Of a stretch of 5,220 nt of DNA, positions 1 through 5,220 are shown in pieces. The notes under the pieces were generated by a model, which made no database searches, was not told the DNA's origin, and saw only the letters and a program-made list of their open reading frames with translations. Positions within the stretch are counted from its first letter, which is position 1; each line of letters begins with the position of its first letter. Made by a program: the position numbers and the translations under genes. This stretch comes from Saprospiraceae bacterium (lineage in GTDB: Bacteria; Bacteroidota; Bacteroidia; Chitinophagales; Saprospiraceae), in assembly GCA_020852155.1 (NCBI GenBank), contig JADZBJ010000430.1, positions 1-5,220 of the forward strand. The letters run 5' to 3'.

Positions 1-1
1 C

Positions 2-268
2 ATCCACGAGTTGCAGGAGTTTTCAGTAAATGTCCATGTTGCCGACCCGATGGCGTCGCCCAATGAGGTAGCGCACGAGTACAAATTGACGCTGGTGGAC
101 AAGTTTTCAACAGATTATGATGCCGTTGTCGTAGCCGTGGCGCACCGGGAGTATGCCGCTTACGACATGAACTTCTATAAATCCATCATGGGTAAAAACC
201 CGATTTTGATGGACCTCAAAGCCATTTATGAAAATTCAGATCCGGACGTGTGCTATTGGAGGCTGTGA
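2..268 (+). CDS. Nucleotide-sugar 6-dehydrogenase (UDP-GlcNAc/GalNAc type), 3' end only
   Basis: This is the last 88 codons of a gene that starts outside the window; the frame is open from base 2, so the TTG at 11 is an internal leucine and not a start. The residues match the C-terminal UDP-binding domain of the UDP-glucose/GDP-mannose dehydrogenase family: a strand ending in VHVADP, then a YDAVVVAVAHREY stretch typical of the TviB/WbpO branch, then ILMDLKAIY near the C-terminus and a final WRL resembling the GRL ending of relatives. Family members are about 420-430 residues, so roughly four fifths is missing, including the NAD-binding domain and the catalytic cysteine. Known members oxidise C6 of UDP-GlcNAc or UDP-GalNAc to the uronic acid in the cytoplasm, with two NAD+ per sugar. 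The WbpE- and WbpB-like genes downstream argue for UDP-GlcNAc as substrate, which is inference. The family call is firm; the exact substrate is not. Confidence 0.88.
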   Translation: MHELQEFSVNVHVADPMASPNEVAHEYKLTLVDKFSTDYDAVVVAVAHREYAAYDMNFYKSIMGKNPILMDLKAIYENSDPDVCYWRL

Positions 269-343
269 GTTATTGGGTTATTTGAGGAATTGGTTATTTG
301 GGGATTTGAGGATTTTGGGATTGGGGAGATTTGGAAAAAATTT
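264..343 (+). repeat. Cytosine-free G/T-rich low-complexity tract
   Basis: Eighty consecutive bases contain no C on the + strand. They begin in the last codons of the dehydrogenase and run into the gap. The tract is built of degenerate short units: GGTTATTTG occurs at 276-284 and 292-300, with relatives such as GGGATTTGAGG and GGATTTTGGG following. It looks like a decayed array of roughly seven-base ATTTGG-like units. From memory, such arrays are frequent between genes in environmental Bacteroidota; this was not searched. Confidence 0.7.
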
Positions 344-395
344 CGATTCTTTTTGATGTTGGGAATGCCCGTTTTTGGAAAAAAATACAATAATC

Positions 396-420
396 TTCAT
401 AAGTTCCTGCAACTTATGAA
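396..420. repeat. Perfect inverted repeat, 10-bp stem with 5-base loop
   Basis: TTCATAAGTT at 396-405 and AACTTATGAA at 411-420 are exact reverse complements separated by CCTGC. No T run follows on either strand within a few bases (a T-rich stretch on the - strand begins only after about ten bases), so it is not a standard intrinsic terminator. It could be a REP-like or MITE-like element, a protein-binding palindrome or an RNA processing site. Confidence 0.75.
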
Positions 421-432
421 AGGCGAAGCCTT
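420..432. repeat. Short hairpin AAGGC-GAA-GCCTT
   Basis: A five-base-pair stem with a GAA loop. Its first base is the last base of the larger hairpin at 396-420, so the two could stack end to end in RNA or in single-stranded DNA. Alone it is weak. Its direct contact with the longer perfect inverted repeat is the reason to list it, since together they may be one repeat element. Confidence 0.45.
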
Positions 433-464
433 GTCGTTGAAAATTCCGAGTAAGACAAATTTCC

Positions 465-493
465 CGCAGATGACGCAGATTTAAAGCGCAGAT
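465..493 (+). repeat. Three copies of CGCAGAT
   Basis: CGCAGAT occurs at 465-471, 474-480 and 487-493. The last copy also forms part of a small inverted repeat, GCGCA-GAT-TGCGC (486-498). From memory this resembles a CGCAGAT-type intergenic repeat scattered through many environmental bacterial genomes. Its function, if any, is unknown to me. Confidence 0.6.
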
Positions 494-566
494 TGCGCAA
501 ATTTTCCGCATAATTGCACATAAAATACTACCCCCAAATTTTTCCTAACCAACTAATAATCAATAT

Positions 567-608
<42 letters not shown>

Positions 609-609
609 T

Positions 610-625
610 TCACATCATCACATCA
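610..625 (+). repeat. Tandem duplication of TCACATCA
   Basis: TCACATCA at 610-617 is repeated exactly at 618-625, between the heptamer array and the wbpE start at 632. It shares the CATCA core with the heptamers and may be a degenerate edge of the same array. No purine-rich ribosome binding site is present between it and the start codon. Confidence 0.7.
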
Positions 626-631
626 AGTATT

Positions 632-1771
632 ATGTTACAAATGGTTGACCTCAAGAAACAGTATCAGCGCATTGATGCCGACATCAATCGCGAGATAATG
701 GAAGTCTTGCAATCCACACAGTTTATTGGCGGCCCCAAGGTGAATGCCTTTCGCGAAAATCTGGAAAAATACCTGAACGTCAAGCACGTCATTCCATGTG
801 CCAATGGCACTGATGCGCTGCAAATTGCGATGATGGCCCTGGGTCTGAAACCCGGCGATGAAGTGATTGTTCCGGCTTTCACCTATGTGGCAACAGCCGA
901 AGTCATTGGCCTGCTGGGCCTGACGCCTGTTATGACTGATGTTGACCCCGACACCTTTAATATTACTGCCGAACATGTCAAGGCAGCCATTACCCCCCGG
1001 ACAAAAGCCATTGTACCCGTACACCTGTTTGGCCAGTGCGCTGATATGGAAGGCATCCTGGAAGTTGCGCATGAACATGGCTTGTTTGTGATCGAAGACA
1101 ATGCGCAGGCCATAGGAGCAGATTACATGCACTCAGATGGCCATGTACGCAAGGCTGGCACGATGGGTCATTTTGGCTGCACGTCGTTTTTCCCTTCCAA
1201 AAACCTGGGGTGCTACGGCGATGGCGGCGCTATCATGACCAATTATGATGAGTTCGCTGATGCTGCCCGTATGATCGCCAATCACGGCCAGAGCCGCCAA
1301 TATTATCATGATAAAATTGGCGTCAACTCACGCCTCGATGCCATTCAGGCCGCTATCCTGAATGTCAAATTGCCACACCTGGATACTTACAACACAAATC
1401 GCCGCAGCGCAGCCGATGCCTACGATGCCGCATTTTCGGATGTAGCAGCATTGAGTGCGCCTGCACGCAGCGCGAAATCAACCCACGTATTCCATCAATA
1501 CACCCTGAAAATCAACACCCCTGATCCGGTGAAAACCCGCGACGAACTCAAGGCTTATTTACAGGAAAAGGGCATTCCGGCCATGATTTACTATCCGGTA
1601 CCGCTGTACAAGCAGGGCGCTTTCCAACACTGGTGGCATGGCGGTGAATTGCCGGTGACAGAGCAACTTTGCAAGTCAGTGTTTTCGTTGCCGATGCACA
1701 GCGAATTGACGCCTGATGTAATCGGAAAAATTACAGACGCCGTGCGTGGTTTCTTTGCTGGAAAGGCGTAA
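632..1771 (+). CDS. wbpE: UDP-2-acetamido-2-deoxy-3-oxo-glucuronate aminotransferase (WbpE-like, DegT/DnrJ/EryC1/StrS family)
   Basis: A full-length 379-residue PLP-dependent sugar aminotransferase of normal family size. Visible landmarks are the phosphate-binding ANGTDAL (57-63), TYVATAE (84-90), IEDNAQ (154-159) with Asp156 for the pyridine nitrogen, SFFPSKNLGCYGDGGA (185-200) with Lys190 as the expected Schiff-base lysine, and GVNSRLD (230-236). These blocks, especially ANGTDALQI and CTSFFPSKNLGCYGDGG, are closest in my memory to WbpE/WlbC proteins. The known reaction moves an amino group from glutamate to C3 of the 3-keto sugar nucleotide made by WbpB and releases 2-oxoglutarate, which WbpB-type enzymes can use to recycle NAD+. 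The wbpB homologue lies just beyond the intervening Uma2 gene, which supports the assignment. ATG at 632 fits family N-termini; a second in-frame ATG at 641 would cost three residues. No Shine-Dalgarno is visible, and the leader is guanine-free. A different 3-keto-sugar aminotransferase remains possible. Confidence 0.9.
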   Translation: MLQMVDLKKQYQRIDADINREIMEVLQSTQFIGGPKVNAFRENLEKYLNVKHVIPCANGTDALQIAMMALGLKPGDEVIVPAFTYVATAEVIGLLGLTPVMTDVDPDTFNITAEHVKAAITPRTKAIVPVHLFGQCADMEGILEVAHEHGLFVIEDNAQAIGADYMHSDGHVRKAGTMGHFGCTSFFPSKNLGCYGDGGAIMTNYDEFADAARMIANHGQSRQYYHDKIGVNSRLDAIQAAILNVKLPHLDTYNTNRRSAADAYDAAFSDVAALSAPARSAKSTHVFHQYTLKINTPDPVKTRDELKAYLQEKGIPAMIYYPVPLYKQGAFQHWWHGGELPVTEQLCKSVFSLPMHSELTPDVIGKITDAVRGFFAGKA

Positions 1772-1785
1772 TTTTACTATTTTTG
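1754..1785 (+). promoter_or_regulatory. Candidate Bacteroidota-type promoter for the Uma2 gene
   Basis: TTTG at 1754-1757 and TATTTTTG at 1778-1785 are separated by 20 bases. This fits the described Bacteroidota pattern of TTG or TTTG followed by TAnnTTTG at about 17-23 bases. The upstream box lies inside the 3' end of wbpE, and the downstream box sits just after its stop. Transcription would begin a few bases upstream of the ATG at 1807, giving a very short leader. Such AT-rich matches arise by chance, so this is a candidate only. Confidence 0.45.
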
Positions 1786-1806
1786 TAAAAAATTCCACAC
1801 TGAAAC

Positions 1807-2406
1807 ATGTCCACCGTCATCACCGATATAACGCAACTGAACCCGGACGAGCGGTACACCTACGCTGATTATTTGCTCTGGCAATTCAGGGAGCGCGTTG
1901 AAATCTTTCGCGGGCGTTTTCGTCAAATGGCTGCGCCGTCTGTCCGGCATCAGAGGATTTCAGGAAATATTCATCGAGAAATAAGCTGGTTTTTAAAATC
2001 TCACCGCTGCGATGTCTTCACCGCGCCCTTCGATGTCCGGCTGCCCTTGCCGCCGCACCGCATCACCAACGATAAGTCAGACACCGTGGTGCAACCCGAT
2101 ATTTGTATCGTTTGCGACCGCAATAAACTGGATGAGCGGGGCTGTATCGGCGCGCCGGAATTGATTATAGAAATCTTGTCGCCCGGCAATTCCAAAAAGG
2201 AAATGCGCGACAAATACGATCTTTATCAAGAGGCTGGCGTATTGGAATACTGGGTCGTTTTTCCTTCAGAACAAGTGCTCCAACGTTATTTGCTGGATGA
2301 AAACGGCATTTATCAGGCGGCTCGCCCCAATGTTCAGGATGATAAAGTGGGCATTACATTCCTGCCTGGTTTTGAACTGGATGTCACTGAAATTTTTGAA
2401 GAATAA
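1807..2406 (+). CDS. Uma2-family putative endonuclease (DUF820, PD-(D/E)XK fold)
   Basis: A 199-residue protein that fits the Uma2 family along its whole length. The N-terminal part has the usual helix and then VEIFRGRFRQMAAPS (31-45) with Glu32, followed by His48. The core has VQPDICIVCD (95-104) with Asp98, APELIIEILSPGNSKKE (116-132) with Glu122, and RDKYDLYQEAGVLEYWVV (134-151) with Lys136, matching the family's PD...E...DKY...GVxEYWxV pattern. Asp98, Glu122 and Lys136 are the likely nuclease triad, and all are present, so the protein looks intact. The family is predicted to be a restriction-like nuclease; its biological role is not established as far as I know. It lies between two genes of one sugar pathway, 35 bases after wbpE and directly abutting wbpB, with a candidate promoter of its own at 1754-1785. 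It has no obvious role in polysaccharide synthesis and is best read as an insertion. Uma2 genes often occur in multiple copies in a genome. Confidence 0.9.
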   Translation: MSTVITDITQLNPDERYTYADYLLWQFRERVEIFRGRFRQMAAPSVRHQRISGNIHREISWFLKSHRCDVFTAPFDVRLPLPPHRITNDKSDTVVQPDICIVCDRNKLDERGCIGAPELIIEILSPGNSKKEMRDKYDLYQEAGVLEYWVVFPSEQVLQRYLLDENGIYQAARPNVQDDKVGITFLPGFELDVTEIFEE

Positions 2407-3375
2407 TTGAAAAATTTCGCCCTCATCGGCGCTGCCGGCTTCGTTGCACCCCGGCATTTAAAAGCGATTAAAGCGACGGGCAACCGGCTCGTTGCGGCAG
2501 TTGACCCGAAGGATTCTGTCGGCGTCTTGGATAGTTATTTTCCGGAAACGGCCTTTTTCACAGAATTTGAACGCTTTGACCGCCATCTTGAAAAACTAAA
2601 GCGTCAGGGCCAGGGCGTGGATTATGTGAGCGTTTGCTCACCGAATTACCTGCACGATGCGCATGTGCGTTTCGGGCTTCGCTACGGCGCGCAGGTGATT
2701 TGTGAAAAGCCCCTGGTACTTAACCCCTGGAATCTGGACACGCTGCGTGAAATCGAGCGTGAAACAGGCTCCAAAGTCTGGAATATCCTTCAGTTGCGCC
2801 TCCACCCTGCGCTGCTGGCCTTGAAAAAGCACATAGACCAGACTGACCCGAATCATTCACATGAGGTTGATCTCACCTACATTACTGCCCGTGGCCACTG
2901 GTATTACAGCAGTTGGAAGGGAGAATTGAGCAAATCGGGCGGCATAGCCACTAATATCGGCATCCATTTTTTTGATATGCTGATCTGGCTTTTTGGGCCT
3001 GTGCAGGCGTTGACGGTGCATTTACACACGCATGACCGCGCTGCCGGACTTTTAAAACTAAAAAAAGCGCAGGTCAGGTGGTTTTTGAGCATCAATGCAG
3101 CAACGCTGCCACCTGAAGCGCACGACAAACGCACATTTCGTTCAATAAAAGTGGACGGGCGGGAGGTCGAATTCAGCGACGGGTTCACAGATTTGCATAC
3201 CCTGAGTTATGAAGGTATTCTGGCCGGACAAGGCTTTGGTCTGGAGGAGGCCTCCGCTGGCATACAACTGGCACATGACATTCGACAGGCTACATTGACC
3301 GCGCCTGACAAAGACGCGCATCCATTAGCGGCTTTGCCACTTGCAGGTCATCCATTTACCGGGTTAGTTGTTTGA
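2407..3375 (+). CDS. wbpB: UDP-N-acetyl-2-amino-2-deoxyglucuronate 3-dehydrogenase (WbpB/WlbA-like, Gfo/Idh/MocA family)
   Basis: A 322-residue oxidoreductase of normal size for WbpB/WlbA. The N-terminal Rossmann half starts with FALIGAAGFVAPRHLKAI (4-21); SVCSPNYLHD (75-84) and CEKPLVLNPWN (99-109) follow, with Lys101 in the conserved EKP motif. The C-terminal half has GHWYYSSWKG (163-172), SGGIATNIGIHFFDML (177-192) with His187 as the probable second catalytic residue, and VRWFLSIN (223-230). These blocks match the WlbA/WbpB subfamily closely. Known members oxidise C3 of UDP-GlcNAcA with NAD+; several recycle the cofactor with the 2-oxoglutarate released by the partner aminotransferase. The start is TTG at 2407: the family N-terminus MKNFALIGAAG begins exactly there and no earlier start exists in frame, because the TAA of the Uma2 gene (2404-2406) directly precedes it. 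A weak GAAGA lies four bases upstream. Translation is probably coupled to Uma2. Confidence 0.93.
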   Translation: MKNFALIGAAGFVAPRHLKAIKATGNRLVAAVDPKDSVGVLDSYFPETAFFTEFERFDRHLEKLKRQGQGVDYVSVCSPNYLHDAHVRFGLRYGAQVICEKPLVLNPWNLDTLREIERETGSKVWNILQLRLHPALLALKKHIDQTDPNHSHEVDLTYITARGHWYYSSWKGELSKSGGIATNIGIHFFDMLIWLFGPVQALTVHLHTHDRAAGLLKLKKAQVRWFLSINAATLPPEAHDKRTFRSIKVDGREVEFSDGFTDLHTLSYEGILAGQGFGLEEASAGIQLAHDIRQATLTAPDKDAHPLAALPLAGHPFTGLVV

Positions 3376-3403
3376 GTTTAAACACTGCGTGCATGGAGAT
3401 TAA

Positions 3404-3480
3404 ACACAGAGTACACTGAGTGTTACACAGAGTACACAGAGGTTAAATCCGTACGTAAATGAATCTCTGTGTTCTCTGTG
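3404..3480. repeat. CACAGAG direct and inverted repeats
   Basis: ACACAGAGTACAC occurs exactly at 3404-3416 and again at 3425-3437, a 21-base period. The second copy continues to form an arm (3426-3441) that pairs with CTCTGTGTTCTCTGTG at 3465-3480 with 15 of 16 bases matching, leaving a 23-base loop. This is a sizeable potential stem-loop in the gap between wbpB and the phosphatase gene. From memory, CACAGAG/CTCTGTG arrays of this type recur between genes in many unrelated environmental bacteria. An open frame starting at 3459 reads through the right half of these repeats and is not credible as a gene. Confidence 0.8.
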
Positions 3481-3494
3481 CAGCACTCAGTGCC

Positions 3495-3542
3495 CTCTGT
3501 GTTAAAAAACCAACGCACCTCTGTGTTAAAAACCAAACGCAC
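3495..3542 (+). repeat. Tandem 24-base duplication starting CTCTGTGTTAAAAA
   Basis: Units at 3495-3518 and 3519-3542 are each 24 bases and match at 22 positions; the two differences amount to shifting one A across CC. They share the CTCTGTG core with the inverted repeat just upstream and end 11 bases before the ATG of the phosphatase gene, so they form its leader. No Shine-Dalgarno sequence and no TAnnTTTG promoter element are visible here. Confidence 0.8.
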
Positions 3543-3553
3543 CATTACAACCA

Positions 3554-4324
3554 ATGCTCTCCTTTTTTCGAAAAAAAACATCGCCGGAACAACTTATCGG
3601 GCCAGGTCAACTGCTGTGTGACATGCACTCACATTTGCTTCCTGGCATTGATGACGGCGCGCCAACCATAGCCGACAGCATCAGGCTCATACGCGGTTTG
3701 TACGACCTGGGTTACCGGCATTTGATTACGACACCGCACGTATTCAAGGAGTACTACCCAAACACGCCCGCTATAATCCGGGAAAAACTAACCGAAGTGC
3801 AGGCTGCATTGAAAGAGGAGGGCATCAATATAACGATTGAAGCCGCCGCAGAATACTACCTAGATGAGCATTTTGAAGTGTTGATGCAGAATGATGACCT
3901 GCTTACTTTTGGCCGTCGCCATGTGCTGATTGAAATGTCATTTTACGCACCTTATCCGAGGCTGCACGAGACAATTTTCCAATTGTGTACCAAAGGTTAT
4001 AAACCTATTTTGGCGCATCCTGAAAGATACACGTACTATGCAACGCAATTTGAGCAATACGAGCAGATCAAGAACTACGGTTGTGCATTGCAAATCAACT
4101 GGTTATCACTGAATGGGCATTATGGAAAAGTCGTCAAGGACCTGGCCAGAAAACTACGGGAAAAACAGTGGGTTGACTTCATCGGCACCGAGATGCACCA
4201 CGACCAGCATTTGCAAGGATTAGGCAGGCTCACAAAGAGTGACGAATGGCAAAACTTGCTGTCCAAACAGGCCTTCCAAAATTCAGTTTTAATCCCTGCT
4301 GACACCACTTTATTCCAATCTTAG
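3554..4324 (+). CDS. PHP-domain protein-tyrosine phosphatase (CpsB/YwqE/CapC type)
   Basis: A 256-residue cytoplasmic PHP-fold phosphatase of usual family length. Metal-binding landmarks are DMHSHLLPGIDDGA (23-36) with His25, His27 and Asp34, TTPH (59-62), EAAAEYY (96-102) with Glu100, LIEMSF (125-130) with Glu127, and LAHPERY (153-159) with His155. Family members dephosphorylate the tyrosine-rich tail of the Wzc/CpsD kinase and so tune polymer length and export. The last motif, normally GTDxHH or SDxH, reads GTEMHH (211-216), with Glu213 where the ligand Asp is expected; other core residues are intact, so it is probably still active. ATG at 3554 gives an N-terminus (MLSFFRKK) like Bacteroidota relatives; an overlapping frame from 3459 is repeat-derived. 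The TAG stop at 4322-4324 directly touches the ATG of the export gene, so the two are surely one transcript. The usual target kinase is expected just past 5156. Confidence 0.92.
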   Translation: MLSFFRKKTSPEQLIGPGQLLCDMHSHLLPGIDDGAPTIADSIRLIRGLYDLGYRHLITTPHVFKEYYPNTPAIIREKLTEVQAALKEEGINITIEAAAEYYLDEHFEVLMQNDDLLTFGRRHVLIEMSFYAPYPRLHETIFQLCTKGYKPILAHPERYTYYATQFEQYEQIKNYGCALQINWLSLNGHYGKVVKDLARKLREKQWVDFIGTEMHHDQHLQGLGRLTKSDEWQNLLSKQAFQNSVLIPADTTLFQS

Positions 4325-5125
4325 ATGAAAAAACTACTACTTTTCGTATTGATCCTGCCGCTTGTTAGTTGCGTCAAACACCGCCAGCTACTCAGTTTAA
4401 ATGAAGGCCGCGCTTTCCCGGATAGCCCCGTCGCCATACAACATCAGACAAGCATCAGCATTCAACCCGGCGACCTGCTGGCCATTTCGGTCCAGACGGT
4501 TGATCCGGCGGTCAGCGCTCCGTTTAACTTTGGCGGTATCCCAACGGCAGGTAACGAACAAAAAGTAGAAACATCCGGCATTCAAATTACTTCTGCCCAA
4601 AATATAGGCGGCGGGCTGTCTTACCTCGTTGACGCCAATGGCGAAATCAATATGCCAATGCTCGGAAAGGTTAAATTAAACGGATTAACTACACTTCAGT
4701 CCAGAGATACCCTGACCCGCCAACTGAGTAAATACCTGAACAGCCCGATTGTTAATGTTCGTTTGCTGAATTTCAAAATAACAGTACTGGGCGAGGTTGG
4801 TCATTCCGGCTCTTTCCCTGTTGAAAACGAACGGATCAATATTTTACAAGCACTGGGTCTGGCCGGCGATTTTACACCTTACAGCAACCGCGAACGCGTA
4901 TTGGTCATTCGTGAAATCCAGGGAAAACGAGAATTTGCCTACCTGAATCTGCACAACCGCGAGGTGTTTAACTCTCCGTTTTTCTACCTGCAGCCCAACG
5001 ACGTCGTTTACGTCGAAGCCGCGCGTTACAAAGTGGCGGCTACTTCAGATGAATTAACCAAATACATCCAATGGGGGCTGCCTATTGTATCTGCGTTATC
5101 TATTATCATTACACTTACCCGCTAA
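4325..5125 (+). CDS. Polysaccharide export outer-membrane lipoprotein (Wza-like, Poly_export plus SLBB)
   Basis: A 266-residue secreted lipoprotein. The N-terminus is a signal peptide with Lys2-Lys3, a hydrophobic core and the lipobox LVSC (13-16), so Cys16 would be lipidated. A polysaccharide-export domain spans about 43-148, with IQPGDLLAISV (46-56) and YLVDANGEINMPMLGKVKLNGL (100-121, key residues Gly106, Pro111, Gly114). An SLBB-like domain follows at about 150-205 with VLGEVGHSGSFPV (154-166) and ILQALGLAGDF (173-183), then LQPNDVVYVEA (222-232). A hydrophobic helix at about 247-264 near the C-terminus corresponds to the outer-membrane-spanning end of Wza-type proteins. Wza forms the pore through which capsule or exopolysaccharide leaves the cell, working with a Wzc-type inner-membrane kinase. 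Translation is likely coupled to the phosphatase gene, since its ATG follows that stop with no gap. The length is typical for Bacteroidota, shorter than E. coli Wza. Family assignment is firm; the specific polymer is unknown. Confidence 0.93.
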   Translation: MKKLLLFVLILPLVSCVKHRQLLSLNEGRAFPDSPVAIQHQTSISIQPGDLLAISVQTVDPAVSAPFNFGGIPTAGNEQKVETSGIQITSAQNIGGGLSYLVDANGEINMPMLGKVKLNGLTTLQSRDTLTRQLSKYLNSPIVNVRLLNFKITVLGEVGHSGSFPVENERINILQALGLAGDFTPYSNRERVLVIREIQGKREFAYLNLHNREVFNSPFFYLQPNDVVYVEAARYKVAATSDELTKYIQWGLPIVSALSIIITLTR

Positions 5126-5155
5126 TCATTTGCCGTTCTAACCCTTGTAATCATC

Positions 5156-5220
5156 GTGAGTAATAAGCCTAGCAATACTTCTCAGAGTACTATTTGGACA
5201 GAAAAGCAAGACGGATTTGA
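5156..5220 (+). CDS. 5' end of next gene, probably a Wzc-type chain-length determinant/tyrosine kinase
   Basis: From GTG at 5156 a frame stays open to the window edge (21 full codons), beginning MSNKPSNTSQST and continuing with an acidic, polar stretch ending in QDGF. This short N-terminus carries no diagnostic domain. The call rests on position: in Bacteroidota the phosphatase-export pair is normally followed by the Wzc-type inner-membrane protein, whose first residues are a similar polar tail before the first membrane helix. The frame is the same as that of the export gene, whose TAA lies 30 bases upstream, so no earlier ATG, GTG or TTG start is available. No Shine-Dalgarno is visible. Confidence 0.5.
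   Translation, partial: MSNKPSNTSQSTIWTEKQDGF

Noticed and set aside
275..326. Possible G-quadruplex in the G-rich tract
   Set aside because: Only four runs of three or four G are present, with loops of about 22, 13 and 3 bases. Two of these are too long for a convincing quadruplex.
486..505. Intrinsic terminator at GCGCA-GAT-TGCGC followed by AAATTTT
   Set aside because: The stem has only five pairs and the T run is short and begins after three A residues. It is too weak to call.
278..511. Open frames on both strands in the first gap (about 290-484 + and 278-511 -)
   Set aside because: They translate repeats (hairpin, CGCAGAT and G/T-rich tracts) and resemble no protein family. No start signal supports them.
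635..1132. Long open frames on the - strand opposite wbpE
   Set aside because: They are shadows of a strongly supported coding frame on the + strand and show no recognisable domains.
3459..3671. A 70-codon open frame on the + strand rich in Cys, Leu and Val
   Set aside because: Its first third is a translation of CTCTGTG repeats, and the rest overlaps the well-supported phosphatase gene in another frame.

Overview
The window is a piece of a polysaccharide (capsule, exopolysaccharide or O-antigen) biosynthesis locus, with all genes on the + strand. The organism is most likely a member of the Bacteroidota, possibly Saprospiria-like (class level is a guess). The reasons are: a CpsB-type phosphatase followed by a Wza-type export lipoprotein in the order usual for that phylum; starts without clear Shine-Dalgarno sequences; a TTTG/TAnnTTTG promoter-like pair; and low-complexity intergenic repeats of kinds I associate with environmental Bacteroidota.

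Layout. Positions 2-268 hold the 3' end of a nucleotide-sugar 6-dehydrogenase. A 363-base gap follows (269-631). It is a mosaic of repeats: a cytosine-free G/T-rich tract, a perfect 10-bp-stem hairpin, three CGCAGAT copies and six perfect ATTCATC heptamers inside a 110-base guanine-free leader. Next come a WbpE-type aminotransferase (632-1771), a Uma2-family putative nuclease with its own candidate promoter (1807-2406), and a WbpB/WlbA-type sugar dehydrogenase with a TTG start directly after the Uma2 stop (2407-3375). A second repeat-filled gap (3376-3553) carries CACAGAG/CTCTGTG repeats. The export module follows: a CpsB/YwqE-type PHP phosphatase (3554-4324), a Wza-type outer-membrane lipoprotein (4325-5125), and the first codons of a further gene (5156 onward), by position probably the Wzc-type tyrosine kinase/chain-length regulator.

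How the genes fit together. The 6-dehydrogenase, WbpB and WbpE homologues are three successive steps of the known route from UDP-GlcNAc to UDP-2-acetamido-3-amino-2,3-dideoxyglucuronate, the precursor of the diacetamido-uronic acids of some O-antigens and capsules. The acetyltransferase (WbpD type) and any epimerase (WbpI type) are not in the window. CpsB, Wza and the presumed Wzc would control polymer length and carry the chain through the envelope. Uma2 has no evident role here and looks like an insertion between wbpE and wbpB.

I do not see a wholly new system. The points most worth a second look are the Uma2 insertion, the heptamer array and G-free leader before wbpE, the two repeat-mosaic junctions, and a Glu in place of the usual metal-binding Asp in the phosphatase.
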